Of a DNA stretch of 56,040 nt, positions 31,865-40,297 are shown piece by piece. Every line of letters begins with the position of its first letter. Positions within the stretch are counted from its first letter, which is position 1. A program made the position numbers and the translations under genes. The notes under the pieces are model-generated. The model had not been told where the DNA came from and did not search any database. It worked only from the letters and a program-made list of their open reading frames with translations. The stretch is taken from the NCBI GenBank assembly GCA_964634685.1, contig CAZWLD010000012.1, positions 1 to 56,040 on the forward strand, written 5' to 3'. This stretch comes from CAZWLD01 sp964634685 (GTDB lineage: Bacteria > Bacillota_I > Bacilli_A > Acholeplasmatales > JAEDCM01).

Positions 31865-32786
31865 TATGAGCCTCCGTCAAGCTTTTGTATAAATCGGAGA
31901 TTTTTCGAAAACGGTGATTTAAACCCGATTTCGTGAGGCTTATATTCAATGAATTAGCAATTTCAACAATCTCATTGAAACTCGCGGTTGGGTTATCTAA
32001 CCTAATTTTCATAATCTCATATAATTTCGGATTAATTCGATCAGGGTCAATTAAATTTAAGATATATTCGATTTCTTTAATTTGCTTTTTAGCTGTTTCA
32101 ATGCTCTTCTGTTCATTGGCAACCTCACAATTAATAACCCGATTGATAGTATTACTTAAATCTCTCTTTATGATAATATCCTCATATTGAAAATACATCC
32201 GCTTTGAACCTATCAGCTTCAAAAAATCTGCTATCTTTCCAGCTTCCTTTAGATAAACAATCAAAGAATTTCTTCTTTTTGTTATCTTAGCATTAAGCTC
32301 AAATTCATTCATTATCCTTTGAAGAAAAACAATTTCCTTTTCATCGCAACAAGCAATCTCCAAATGATAGGAATGATTGGGATCATTTAAAGAACCTGAG
32401 GCTAGAAACGCTCCGCGCATAAATGCACCCTTGCAACAATCCTTTATTATATGGTCATGCCTTGTCATCTCATAGCCAAGAAGGCCATGCTCATAAATAA
32501 TGCGGTCAGCTCCCTTAACAATTCTCACAATATAAAAGCATGAGCGATCGAGGCGTTCTCTTTCCTTGGATAACAACTCAATTTCAACTTCATATAAATC
32601 CTTAACAAGCTCAACTAAGCGCCGAGATATGGTCGAATTAGTTGTTTGAAATTCCAATTTTAAGCCATCACTTGACAATGAAATTTCGGAATTTATCCAT
32701 AATAACGCTGATAGTTCCGCAAGCTTACAGCATTTATCTGATTTAATTTTTGAAAGTTCCTCTTTAACCTCACGGGCGAAAGACAT
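31857..32786 (-). CDS. whiA: WhiA, DNA-binding cell-division regulator
   Basis: About 309 residues starting MSFAREVKEELSK. The N-terminal half is LAGLIDADG-like (CCKGAFMRGAFLASGSLNDP); the C-terminal half is the helix-turn-helix DUF199 region (LNISLTKSGLNHRFRKI). WhiA influences division and chromosome segregation in Bacillota. ATG 32786 with GGTGG upstream is preferred to a GTG four codons earlier. It sits directly after mgfK, as in many Bacillota. Confidence 0.95.
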   Translation of the reverse strand: MSFAREVKEELSKIKSDKCCKLAELSALLWINSEISLSSDGLKLEFQTTNSTISRRLVELVKDLYEVEIELLSKERERLDRSCFYIVRIVKGADRIIYEHGLLGYEMTRHDHIIKDCCKGAFMRGAFLASGSLNDPNHSYHLEIACCDEKEIVFLQRIMNEFELNAKITKRRNSLIVYLKEAGKIADFLKLIGSKRMYFQYEDIIIKRDLSNTINRVINCEVANEQKSIETAKKQIKEIEYILNLIDPDRINPKLYEIMKIRLDNPTASFNEIVEIANSLNISLTKSGLNHRFRKISDLYKSLTEAHND

Positions 32787-32798
32787 TTCTACCACCAC

Positions 32799-33758
32799 CT
32801 ACAAAATATCAATAAGCTGTTTAATTACATAAGCCGCAACCTTATTGGCGTTATGACGCAAATATTTATCCTGAACATTAATAAGTCTACTTGTTTGCGT
32901 TTCAACACCTAAAGCATTGACATTTTCAACATCTGGATAAACTAAATCTTGATTATCATCTAAATATTTTTTCAAAATATCCTTATCAACATTCATATCA
33001 TCATTGGCTATTACTAAATCTAATTGGTCCTTCCCAATCACATCAATTAAGGCCTTGACATGATCACTTAATTGATAACCATTCGTTTCCCCATATTGGG
33101 TCACAATATTAGCAATATAAATTTTATAAGCCTTTGAAGCCTTAAGGGCTTCCTTAACATCATCCAAAATCAAATTAGGTAAAAGGCTTGTATAAAGGCT
33201 TCCCGGACTATAAATAATCGCATCAGCTTCGTTAATGGCCTTGATAACTAAAGGATTAGCTCTTATTTTTTCAACAGTTTCGACATATTTAATTCTTTTA
33301 CCTGGACAAGGAATATTTTTTTCACCAACAACGGTTGTGCCATCTAAATAGGTAGCCTTGAGGCGATAAGGCATATCACTAACCGGCAAAACCTTTCCTT
33401 TGATATTTAAAACCCGCGATAAATGCTCAATAGCCTTAAGCATTGAACCATTGTTCATCTCACAAAGAGCAGCCAAAATAATATTTCCAACCGTATGCTC
33501 GCCTAAAACATCCTTAAAGCGATAATTGAAAAGGTCATCAAAGATTTCCTCATCCTGCGACAAGGAAACTAAAACGCGCCTAATATCACCAGGAGGGGTC
33601 ATATTAAACATTTCTCTCAAAACACCGCTTGAGCCGCCGTCGTCACTTACCGTCACAACAGCCGTGATATCAATTGGATATTTTTTTAGTCCGCGTAAAA
33701 TCGATGATAATCCTGTTCCTCCACCAAAAACAACAACCTTAAAATCGCGATCAAACAT
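32799..33758 (-). CDS. mgfK: YvcK-type gluconeogenesis factor
   Basis: About 319 residues. It starts MFDRDFKVVVFGGGTGLS and has VSDDGGSSGVLR and PPGDIRRVLVSL, the signature of YvcK/MgfK (CofD-like fold). It is needed for growth on gluconeogenic carbon and for cell shape in Bacillus. ATG 33758 with GGAGGCGAGACG upstream is chosen; it overlaps the rapZ-domain gene by 8 bp. Confidence 0.95.
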   Translation of the reverse strand: MFDRDFKVVVFGGGTGLSSILRGLKKYPIDITAVVTVSDDGGSSGVLREMFNMTPPGDIRRVLVSLSQDEEIFDDLFNYRFKDVLGEHTVGNIILAALCEMNNGSMLKAIEHLSRVLNIKGKVLPVSDMPYRLKATYLDGTTVVGEKNIPCPGKRIKYVETVEKIRANPLVIKAINEADAIIYSPGSLYTSLLPNLILDDVKEALKASKAYKIYIANIVTQYGETNGYQLSDHVKALIDVIGKDQLDLVIANDDMNVDKDILKKYLDDNQDLVYPDVENVNALGVETQTSRLINVQDKYLRHNANKVAAYVIKQLIDIL

Positions 33759-34128
33759 CGTCTCGCCTCCAATTTTTTTCATCCTGATGGATAAGCTCAC
33801 ATTCATATTGACTACTAAAATAGTCATAAAGACACTTGGCGACCGCCACACTTCGATGTTGACCGCCAGTACAACAAATACCTACTCTGATTTCTTTATG
33901 AAAACTGATTTTTTCAAAATAATACTCTAAATAATCAATTGTTCTTTTGATAAAATCAGTTCCTTCTCTTGAATTAATTACATAATCATAAACCTCTTGA
34001 TCAAGTCCACATTTGTCCTTTAATCCTTCTACATAAAAGGGATTAGGCAAAATACGCGTATCAATTTGAAAATCAAGATGCTCCCCGTGATTATATTTTA
34101 AACCAAAGGTTATGAAAAAAATTTTCAT
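33751..34128 (-). CDS. Stand-alone RapZ (YvcJ) C-terminal domain
   Basis: 125 residues matching only the C-terminal half of RapZ: ITFGLKYN, DTRILPNPFYVEGLK, and GICCTGGQHRSVAVA. Full-length RapZ is about 290 residues with an N-terminal P-loop kinase-like domain. Here the upstream gene ends 8 bp before this ATG, so no N-terminal domain is present. The ATG has AGGG upstream. In E. coli the C-terminal domain binds small RNA; in Bacillota YvcJ has been linked to nucleotide binding. The place in the rapZ-mgfK-whiA order is kept, so this is probably a functional shortened form. Confidence 0.85.
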   Translation of the reverse strand: MKIFFITFGLKYNHGEHLDFQIDTRILPNPFYVEGLKDKCGLDQEVYDYVINSREGTDFIKRTIDYLEYYFEKISFHKEIRVGICCTGGQHRSVAVAKCLYDYFSSQYECELIHQDEKNWRRDDV

Positions 34129-34136
34129 AATAATCC

Positions 34137-35012
34137 CTACTCTCCAAGTGTTTTTTTAATCATTGACGCTGCAATGGCCCCATCAGAGGTCGCAGTAACA
34201 ATTTGTCTTAGCTCCTTTTTCCTACAATCACCAATGGCATATAGACCCTTGATTTTGGTTTCCATATAGCTATCGGTAATAATATATCCATATTCATCTT
34301 TAATTTCATCAGAAACAAAGCTCGTATTAGGAACATTTCCAACATAGAGAAAACAACCACTAGCTAAGATTTCACCATTATTCGTTTTAATGCCCCGGAA
34401 GTCATCATCAAACAGATATTCTAAAGGCTTTGTATTAAGCATTATTTTGACGTTTTCTTTTTCCTTTAGCTCCTTAACAATAAGCTCATCAGCCCGCAAT
34501 TGATTTCTCACAAGCACATACACATTTTTACAAATTGATGAAAGATAGATGCTTTCTTCAATGGCCGAATTACCTCCGCCCACAACAATAACATCTTTGT
34601 TTTTATAAAATGAGCCGTCACAAATCGCACAAAAGGAAATCCCGCGTCCAAGCATTTTTTCTTCATTTTCTAAATATAAACGCTTAGGGCTTTGACCCGT
34701 CGCAATAATAACTGAAGAAGCTTCATATTCACCTTCATTAGTCACAACCACAAAACGATTCTTTATTTCTTTTACCTCTTCAAAAATAAAAGGAACCTCG
34801 AGACTTACGACCTGATTATACATTTGCATTGCTAAATCAACACCGGATATTTGACCAATACCCGGATAGTTTTCAACACTATAGCTATTAATAATTTGTC
34901 CACCCGGCGCTCCCTTTTCAATGATAGCGCAGCTTAGGTTCGCACGCTTAGCATAGATAGCTGCGGTCAAGCCACCAGGACCGGCGCCGATAATTATGAT
35001 GTCATATTTCAC
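34137..35012 (-). CDS. trxB: Thioredoxin reductase
   Basis: 291 residues with GAGPGGLTAAIYAKRA (FAD), the redox-active FCAICDGS (CxxC), the NADPH-site VVGGGNSAIEE, and a C-terminal YAIGDCR. The start is GTG at 35012, sharing a base with the stop of the HAD gene (TAGTG). It reduces thioredoxin with NADPH. It is slightly short for the family but complete. Confidence 0.92.
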   Translation of the reverse strand: MKYDIIIIGAGPGGLTAAIYAKRANLSCAIIEKGAPGGQIINSYSVENYPGIGQISGVDLAMQMYNQVVSLEVPFIFEEVKEIKNRFVVVTNEGEYEASSVIIATGQSPKRLYLENEEKMLGRGISFCAICDGSFYKNKDVIVVGGGNSAIEESIYLSSICKNVYVLVRNQLRADELIVKELKEKENVKIMLNTKPLEYLFDDDFRGIKTNNGEILASGCFLYVGNVPNTSFVSDEIKDEYGYIITDSYMETKIKGLYAIGDCRKKELRQIVTATSDGAIAASMIKKTLGE

Positions 35013-35644
35013 TAATTATCACCAACGATTCTTATTAATTCATTAATATTTTCAATCCAAAAATCAGGATTGCTTTCTCTTAATTCTAAAGGCTTAACAC
35101 TCCAAGAAACCCCACAGGACAAGCATGAAGCATTTTTTGCGGATAAAATATCGGAAGCATTATCCCCAACCAAGAGGCAATTATCAACGCCAAGCTTACC
35201 CAATGCGGTTAATATACCTTCAGGGGCAGGCTTATGCTTGGTGACATCATCGCCCCCGATGACAACCTTCATATATGGTAATAGCTTTGTAACCTCTAAG
35301 CCTCGATAAACCAAATCGGTTTTTTTCGAAGAAACAACACCTTGAATGATTCCCATTTCATCTAAAGCCTTGATTGTTTCTAAGACCCCCGGAAAGGGTT
35401 TAACATAGGCATCATGATTTCTGATATTAAAATCACGATAAACTGCAATCATTTCTTTAACCTTTTCCTCATCATCACTATATTTACTAAAAGTATGATG
35501 AAGGGTTGGCCCAAAGGCTTGATATATTTCTTTATCGGTATAAGGAATATGGAAAAATTCAAAGGTATGGACAAAGGAATCATAAATAAGCTGGTTTGTA
35601 TTTCCGATTGTTCCATCAAAATCATAAAGAATCGTCTTGATCAT
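35012..35644 (-). CDS. ppaX: HAD-family phosphatase, PpaX/Gph-like
   Basis: About 210 residues with LYDFDGTIGNTN (nucleophile Asp), a VVSSKK motif II, and LLVGDNASDI motif IV. It sits between lgt and trxB, the same setting as the pyrophosphatase PpaX after hprK and lgt in Bacillus; PpaX removes the pyrophosphate made by HprK. The ATG at 35644 overlaps the lgt end, with GAGGAAG as RBS. A phosphoglycolate phosphatase role is the alternative. Confidence 0.85.
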   Translation of the reverse strand: MIKTILYDFDGTIGNTNQLIYDSFVHTFEFFHIPYTDKEIYQAFGPTLHHTFSKYSDDEEKVKEMIAVYRDFNIRNHDAYVKPFPGVLETIKALDEMGIIQGVVSSKKTDLVYRGLEVTKLLPYMKVVIGGDDVTKHKPAPEGILTALGKLGVDNCLLVGDNASDILSAKNASCLSCGVSWSVKPLELRESNPDFWIENINELIRIVGDN

Positions 35645-36584
35645 CTTTTTCTTCCTCTTCATTCTTTTTTCCAAATTTATCCTTAAAGAAATTTTTGATT
35701 TTTAAGATTGTTTTATTTTCCACATATTCCTCTTCACTTACCAATGTATCAACATAGTAAGGTAAATCCTTGCGCCAAATATATTTATATACTAATAAAC
35801 CAACACCCGCAATAATTAAGCCAATTGATGTCAAAACACTTTGCATATTGGAAAAATTACTTTGAAGGATATAGGCTTGGTCACGAAGTGGTTCCATCCA
35901 GGCTCTTCCGATTCCATACCAAATCAAATAAACGCACAAAATATCTCCGACCTTCAAAACGCGGAAGCGACGAATAATCAAAATCGCAATCAAGGCAGCT
36001 AAATTCCAAAGGCCCTCATATAAAAATAGAGGCTGACGATAATGTCCATTGATAAACATTTGATCACTTATGAATTTTGGCAACCAATTAAGGTTTTCGA
36101 CAATACCACCATAAACCTCTTGATTCATAAAATTACCCCAGCGACCACAAATTTGCCCAATCAAGAAACCCGGAGCGACCAAATCAACAATTTGCCAAAC
36201 GCTGATTTTTTTTACCCGACAATAAATAATAACGCCGATAAAGGCAACAATGATACCGCCATGGATTCCTAAGCCTTCTAAACGGAAGCCAGTAATTTTT
36301 CCATCATCAAAAACAAAGCCTAATATTTTTAATATATTCCAATTATAATATGAGCCATTGACGAAGCTATCAAATAAAACATAATATAGTCGCGCTCCCA
36401 AAATAGCTGCTGGTAAAATGAATAAAACACCATCATAAATGATATCCGGATTAATACCTAATTTGCGGGCTTCTCTGACCGCCATAATTACCGCCAACAA
36501 AACACCTGATAAAATACATATGGCATACCAAGCAACGGGAATATTCCCGATATAGAAGGCGATTTTATTATATGCAAGCATCAT
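35622..36584 (-). CDS. lgt: Prolipoprotein diacylglyceryl transferase
   Basis: 320 residues with seven membrane helices and the Lgt signature GRWGNFMNQEVYGG. It attaches diacylglycerol to the lipobox Cys of prolipoproteins, several of which are encoded in this window. The C-terminus is extended by a charged tail of about 40 residues (KNEEEEKDDQDDSL). The start overlaps the hprK stop (ATGA). Confidence 0.95.
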   Translation of the reverse strand: MMLAYNKIAFYIGNIPVAWYAICILSGVLLAVIMAVREARKLGINPDIIYDGVLFILPAAILGARLYYVLFDSFVNGSYYNWNILKILGFVFDDGKITGFRLEGLGIHGGIIVAFIGVIIYCRVKKISVWQIVDLVAPGFLIGQICGRWGNFMNQEVYGGIVENLNWLPKFISDQMFINGHYRQPLFLYEGLWNLAALIAILIIRRFRVLKVGDILCVYLIWYGIGRAWMEPLRDQAYILQSNFSNMQSVLTSIGLIIAGVGLLVYKYIWRKDLPYYVDTLVSEEEYVENKTILKIKNFFKDKFGKKNEEEEKDDQDDSL

Positions 36585-37516
36585 TCTTCTTTTCCTCCCT
36601 TTGCGATTAATTGTTGAACTGAATCCGCAAATTCTTCAGCGGAATTCACACCCATAAATTTCAATTTTTCATTCATCGCCGCTGCTTCCACAAGCGTTGC
36701 GACATTACGTCCTGGGGACACGGGAATAATAATTTTTTTAACCTCAGTATCAAAATATTTGTTTGTTAAATTTTCAAGACCGATACGGTCGTAGAATTTT
36801 CCTTCTTCCCATTTCTCTAGTTCAACAACTAAACGGATTTTTTTGTTTTCTCGATAGGCTCCCGCCCCAAACATTGAAACAACATCGACAACACCAATTC
36901 CGCGAATTTCCATATAACGCTCAAGAATTTTCGGCGCCGATCCAATCAAAACACCAACGTCCTTTTGATAAATCTCCACACGGTCATCACTAATCAATTG
37001 ATGTCCTCTTTTAACAAGCTCTAAAGCAATTTCAGATTTACCAATACCGCTTTTTCCCGTAATTAAGGTACCCATACCATTGATATCTAATAAAACACCA
37101 TGAATGCTTAATCTTGGGGCTAATTTATCCTGAAGATAAGTTAGGATTTTACTTCCTGAAGCAGTCGTACGTAAGGGTGATTTTAAAATCGGAATATTGA
37201 ATTTATTTCCGTAATCAATAAAAATTTGTGGAACCTCGACTAATTGGGAAAAGATAAAGGCGGGTGGAAAATAACTAAAAAGCTTATCCACTCTACTTTC
37301 CTGAATAGAGGCACTTAATTGCCTAAAAAACGTGGTTTCCTTCGTTCCCATCAAAACAATTCTTTTAGAATCAAAGAAATCAAAAAACCCGGCAAGCTCA
37401 ACTCCTAGTCGCGATAACAATTCACTTTCAACATAATTATCAAGACCATTTTCACCGGCTAGCACCGTTAAATTATTGTCGGACACAACCGCTTTAATTT
37501 TAATCTTTGAAGGCAT
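36581..37516 (-). CDS. hprK: HPr kinase/phosphorylase
   Basis: 311 residues with Walker A GKSGIGKSE, the ISDDRVEIY motif and the C-terminal RNVATLVEAAAMNEKLK loop. It phosphorylates HPr on Ser to drive carbon catabolite repression. It starts inside the stop of the preceding gene (TAATG). It is followed by lgt and ppaX in the classic order. Confidence 0.96.
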   Translation of the reverse strand: MPSKIKIKAVVSDNNLTVLAGENGLDNYVESELLSRLGVELAGFFDFFDSKRIVLMGTKETTFFRQLSASIQESRVDKLFSYFPPAFIFSQLVEVPQIFIDYGNKFNIPILKSPLRTTASGSKILTYLQDKLAPRLSIHGVLLDINGMGTLITGKSGIGKSEIALELVKRGHQLISDDRVEIYQKDVGVLIGSAPKILERYMEIRGIGVVDVVSMFGAGAYRENKKIRLVVELEKWEEGKFYDRIGLENLTNKYFDTEVKKIIIPVSPGRNVATLVEAAAMNEKLKFMGVNSAEEFADSVQQLIAKGGKEE

Positions 37517-38037
37517 TATTCATCACCATCCTCAAAAAACAAGCTAAATACTAATCTTCGTAATAAAATGGTTATCACAAGCTTGATGATACCAAAAACA
37601 AAAACAAAGGTTAAATATGACATTAAATTTGGATAATTAAAATTACTATGTAAAATAAAATCTAAAAACCAAAACCAAAGAAAATAAAAGAAAAAGAAAC
37701 AAAGTCCCAATGTATATGACATTAGCTTTGGTAGATATTTAGTTATAAAATATTTAACAACATAATCCATTAAGGAAAACATAAGGGAAATACCCAAAAT
37801 ATAGCCAAAATTACTATATGTAAAAAACTTAAAGGATGTATAATGAGCAAATAGAGAAAACACTCCGAGGGTTCCTAAAGTAATTAAAAAGGTCAATATA
37901 AGATGAATCCAAGGATTAGGATGTAAAAAAAATCCTAAGATAAGACCTAATTCCTTTCTTTCATCAAAATTCGCCTTATCAATATTTTGTATGCGTTCCA
38001 TTATTTCATTTAATTCATCATCATTCTTCTTCTCCAT
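37516..38037 (-). CDS. Four-helix membrane protein, unknown function
   Basis: About 173 residues: a short acidic/polar N-terminus (MEKKNDDELNEIMERIQNI) and four to five membrane helices. It resembles phage-holin-type or YvlD-like proteins only in general shape. ATG 38037 has GGAG 10 nt upstream. It overlaps the vanZ-like gene and is followed directly by hprK, so it belongs to the long operon. Function unknown. Confidence 0.65.
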   Translation of the reverse strand: MEKKNDDELNEIMERIQNIDKANFDERKELGLILGFFLHPNPWIHLILTFLITLGTLGVFSLFAHYTSFKFFTYSNFGYILGISLMFSLMDYVVKYFITKYLPKLMSYTLGLCFFFFYFLWFWFLDFILHSNFNYPNLMSYLTFVFVFGIIKLVITILLRRLVFSLFFEDGDE

Positions 38038-38540
38038 AAATACCAACTCCATAATCGATATGAAAGAAACCCAACTAAAACGCCAATGATATTTAAGATA
38101 ATATCAAGCACATCAAAAATACCCAAGCGAAACACGAGCTGGATTATTTCAATTCCAATAATAAAAACATTCGCATAGGCTATTGTTTTAAATAAATTCA
38201 AATATTTACTAAAAATAATGCCCATTGGTAAATAAATCAAGATATTGCCAACAATGTTAATGAAAACTGTATTATTAGAAAAAATCAAGGGTGCCCACCT
38301 TTTAAAGGTATCAAAGGAAACATTTGCGCCTCTTGTTTCCTCGCGAAATAAAAGAATGATTAAAAGAGTAATAACATAACTAATCATCAAAAGAGCATTC
38401 TTTTTTAAAATCAAAAAAAGTGCCATTAATGTGGATAATATCATCACTAAAATCAATCCATCGCCTAAAAAAGGACGCATATTCCCTTCAATAAATAAAA
38501 CAATAATCAAGCCCAATAAAACAAGATTTCTTCTTTTCAT
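38010..38540 (-). CDS. VanZ-like family membrane protein
   Basis: 176 residues, about five membrane helices, with FINIVGNILIYLPMGIIF and a later LFRLGIFDVLDIILNIIG, the VanZ/RDD-like core. VanZ proteins raise teicoplanin resistance in some species, but most homologues have unknown roles. It is the first gene of the hprK run; AGGAGG precedes the ATG. A TATAAT lies at 38559-38564, but the -35 is poor. Confidence 0.8.
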   Translation of the reverse strand: MKRRNLVLLGLIIVLFIEGNMRPFLGDGLILVMILSTLMALFLILKKNALLMISYVITLLIILLFREETRGANVSFDTFKRWAPLIFSNNTVFINIVGNILIYLPMGIIFSKYLNLFKTIAYANVFIIGIEIIQLVFRLGIFDVLDIILNIIGVLVGFLSYRLWSWYLWRRRMMMN

Positions 38541-39033
38541 TTTACCTATACCCTCCTAATTATAACATATTATTATTTAAAGAAAAAGAAAAAAGCCACA
38601 TCATTATATATTATTCCCAAATCTTAGCGTCTATTATGTCTATTTATGAAACTAGCCGTTATTTTATAATAAATTAATGCTTTTAGGTTGACGTATTATC
38701 AATTATCTTTTTGAGTCGAACAATATTATTTCTATATAAAAAAAGAGTAATCCCTCAAATCAAGAGAATTACTCTTTAAATAGTTTTTAAATTTAAACTA
38801 GAAAAGCAAAATAGGCGTATCTACTTCGTCAAAAGTGTAACTTTTAATCACATATTAACTCAACAAAAAGAAATTTTATAAAGGCTCTCATTATGGTTCT
38901 ATTATACTATAATATTGAGTTAAATAACTAGATTTATTGATTTACGTAAAAATAGATGCAAATTATTGTTAATGTCATCCTATAATTATTTAACAAAAAT
39001 TCCCATATAACTTTTACCTATTCAAATCCTAAT
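38541..39033. other. Intergenic scar region with repeats, no intact gene
   Basis: AT-rich, no credible ORF. It holds a 94-bp copy of the end of the 39413-40282 gene (38739-38832) and a 9-bp inverted repeat TTAACTCAA / TTGAGTTAA (38865-38873 with 38915-38923). The rest, 38541-38738, shows nothing I can name. Confidence 0.6.
38739..38832 (-). repeat. Direct repeat copy 1: last 10 codons plus terminator of the downstream gene
   Basis: It matches 39354-39447 with only about 4 mismatches in 94 bp. It contains codons for DEVDTPILLF, the stop TAG and the AAAGAGTAAT/ATTACTCTTT terminator stem. The rest of that gene is absent here, so this is a truncated duplicate. Confidence 0.9.
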
Positions 39034-39337
39034 TTATTTTACTACTTCCCAATGGCCAGTTTTATTAGATCCAACTCTTTTTATTAAATTCATCCATAGC
39101 AACTTTTACATTATTGAGTCTTCCATTTCTTAAAATAAATTTATATATTTGATTTTCAACATCAGTCAAATCATTTTTTATTGTATCATTTATTGTATCA
39201 TTTATTGTATCATTTATTGTATCATTTGATACATTATTTCTGAAGAACTCAAAATAAAAACCTATTCCATCAATTTTCGTATTTTTTGCAGTCGAACTGC
39301 ATTTTTTCTGAATATATCTATTTTTCTTAGAAATCAA
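39034..39337 (-). pseudogene. C-terminal remnant of an AlbA_2/divergent AAA-type regulator
   Basis: A 90-residue frame contains FYFEFFRNN, then a run of NDTI repeats, then a winged-helix-like ENQIYKFILRNGRLNN. This is the typical C-terminus of AlbA_2 (AAA_4) putative regulators. The frame ends at SWI-stop, but another frame continues KRVGSNKTGHWEVVK-stop, the normal end of such proteins, so there is a frameshift and probably a deletion. The N-terminal domains are gone. Confidence 0.75.
39177..39224. repeat. Four tandem 12-bp units
   Basis: TTTATTGTATCA repeated four times without error, encoding NDTI units on the minus strand. Confidence 0.95.
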
Positions 39338-39353
39338 AGATTATTAGTAAAAC

Positions 39354-39447
39354 AAAAAAGAGTAATCACTCAAATCAAGAGAATTACTCTTTAAATTGTT
39401 TTCAAATTCAAACTAGAAAAGCAAAATAGGCGTATCTACTTCGTCAA
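39354..39447 (-). repeat. Direct repeat copy 2 (gene end plus terminator)
   Basis: The intact partner of 38739-38832. The terminator stem AAAGAGTAAT/ATTACTCTTT lies at 39355-39393 and is followed by T6 on the minus strand. Confidence 0.9.
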
Positions 39448-40282
39448 TTGGAACTACCAAAAATCCAAAGCTTCCTGAACCATATGCGGTTTGAATTGTA
39501 TAAATATAACCTGGATTATCTTTTGTACCAATTAAAAGATTAACAAAAATTTCACCAACCTGAAGATTAAGATCATCAATTTTTCCAATCTTTAGCAAGG
39601 CATCAAGAGTATGGAAGAAATCCTTTGTATCTTCAGCATTTAAATTGTTAATTGTTAAATATTGTGATGTAAGAGTATATCCTATTCCTTCTCCATCCTT
39701 TTCAATATGAACAACTGATGTAACATATAAATAATCAGGGAAAGAACCGCGAACTAGTGATAATGGAAATCCCTTCATATCATCCTTATATGGCTTTAAA
39801 TCAATTTTTAGGGTTATACCAAAATCACAATTTCCCTTTTCATTATCTACATTACTAAATGATACTTGCAATACCTCTGCATTAAGATCTTTTTCACCAA
39901 TCTTTATTTTTCCTTCGGTAATTTGGTTGAACATTATTCCAAGAAGTGCTCCCGTCTGTTGTTCATTATAAGCAAGAGGAGATTTTTTGCCAGTAAAAGC
40001 TTCATAATTGATAGAATATCCGTTGAATCCTTTTCCTTTTTCATAAGCAATAACTTCACCTAAGCTAGCGTTTGTTTGTTCTTTTAATTCTTGCATAGCG
40101 TATGGATCATATTTATTAGGGAACGATTTATCCTCATCAACCTTTTCACTTAAGGTTTTCAATTGCCCAACAGTGTTAAATAAATCAACACCCAAGGATA
40201 CTCTCGCCGCAATATATACACCAATCAAAGATAAACTCACAAGGGCTATAAAAACGATTAGCCCAATAAAAAATTTTTTCAT
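39413..40282 (-). CDS. Membrane-anchored extracellular protein, unknown function
   Basis: 289 residues with one N-terminal membrane helix (FIGLIVFIALVSLSLIGVYI) and an extracellular region of about 260 residues, ending DEVDTPILLF. A lipid-binding or YpmS-like fold is possible from the alternating strand pattern (VLQVSFSNVDNEKG, FGITLKIDLKPY), but not certain. It lies 15 bp after the large surface protein gene and ends at its own terminator, a partial copy of which recurs upstream. Confidence 0.65.
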   Translation of the reverse strand: MKKFFIGLIVFIALVSLSLIGVYIAARVSLGVDLFNTVGQLKTLSEKVDEDKSFPNKYDPYAMQELKEQTNASLGEVIAYEKGKGFNGYSINYEAFTGKKSPLAYNEQQTGALLGIMFNQITEGKIKIGEKDLNAEVLQVSFSNVDNEKGNCDFGITLKIDLKPYKDDMKGFPLSLVRGSFPDYLYVTSVVHIEKDGEGIGYTLTSQYLTINNLNAEDTKDFFHTLDALLKIGKIDDLNLQVGEIFVNLLIGTKDNPGYIYTIQTAYGSGSFGFLVVPIDEVDTPILLF

Positions 40283-40297
40283 TACTATTTCCTTCCT

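Noticed and set aside
39177..39224. CRISPR-like repeats
   Set aside because: Units are 12 bp with no spacers and encode an in-frame NDTI repeat.
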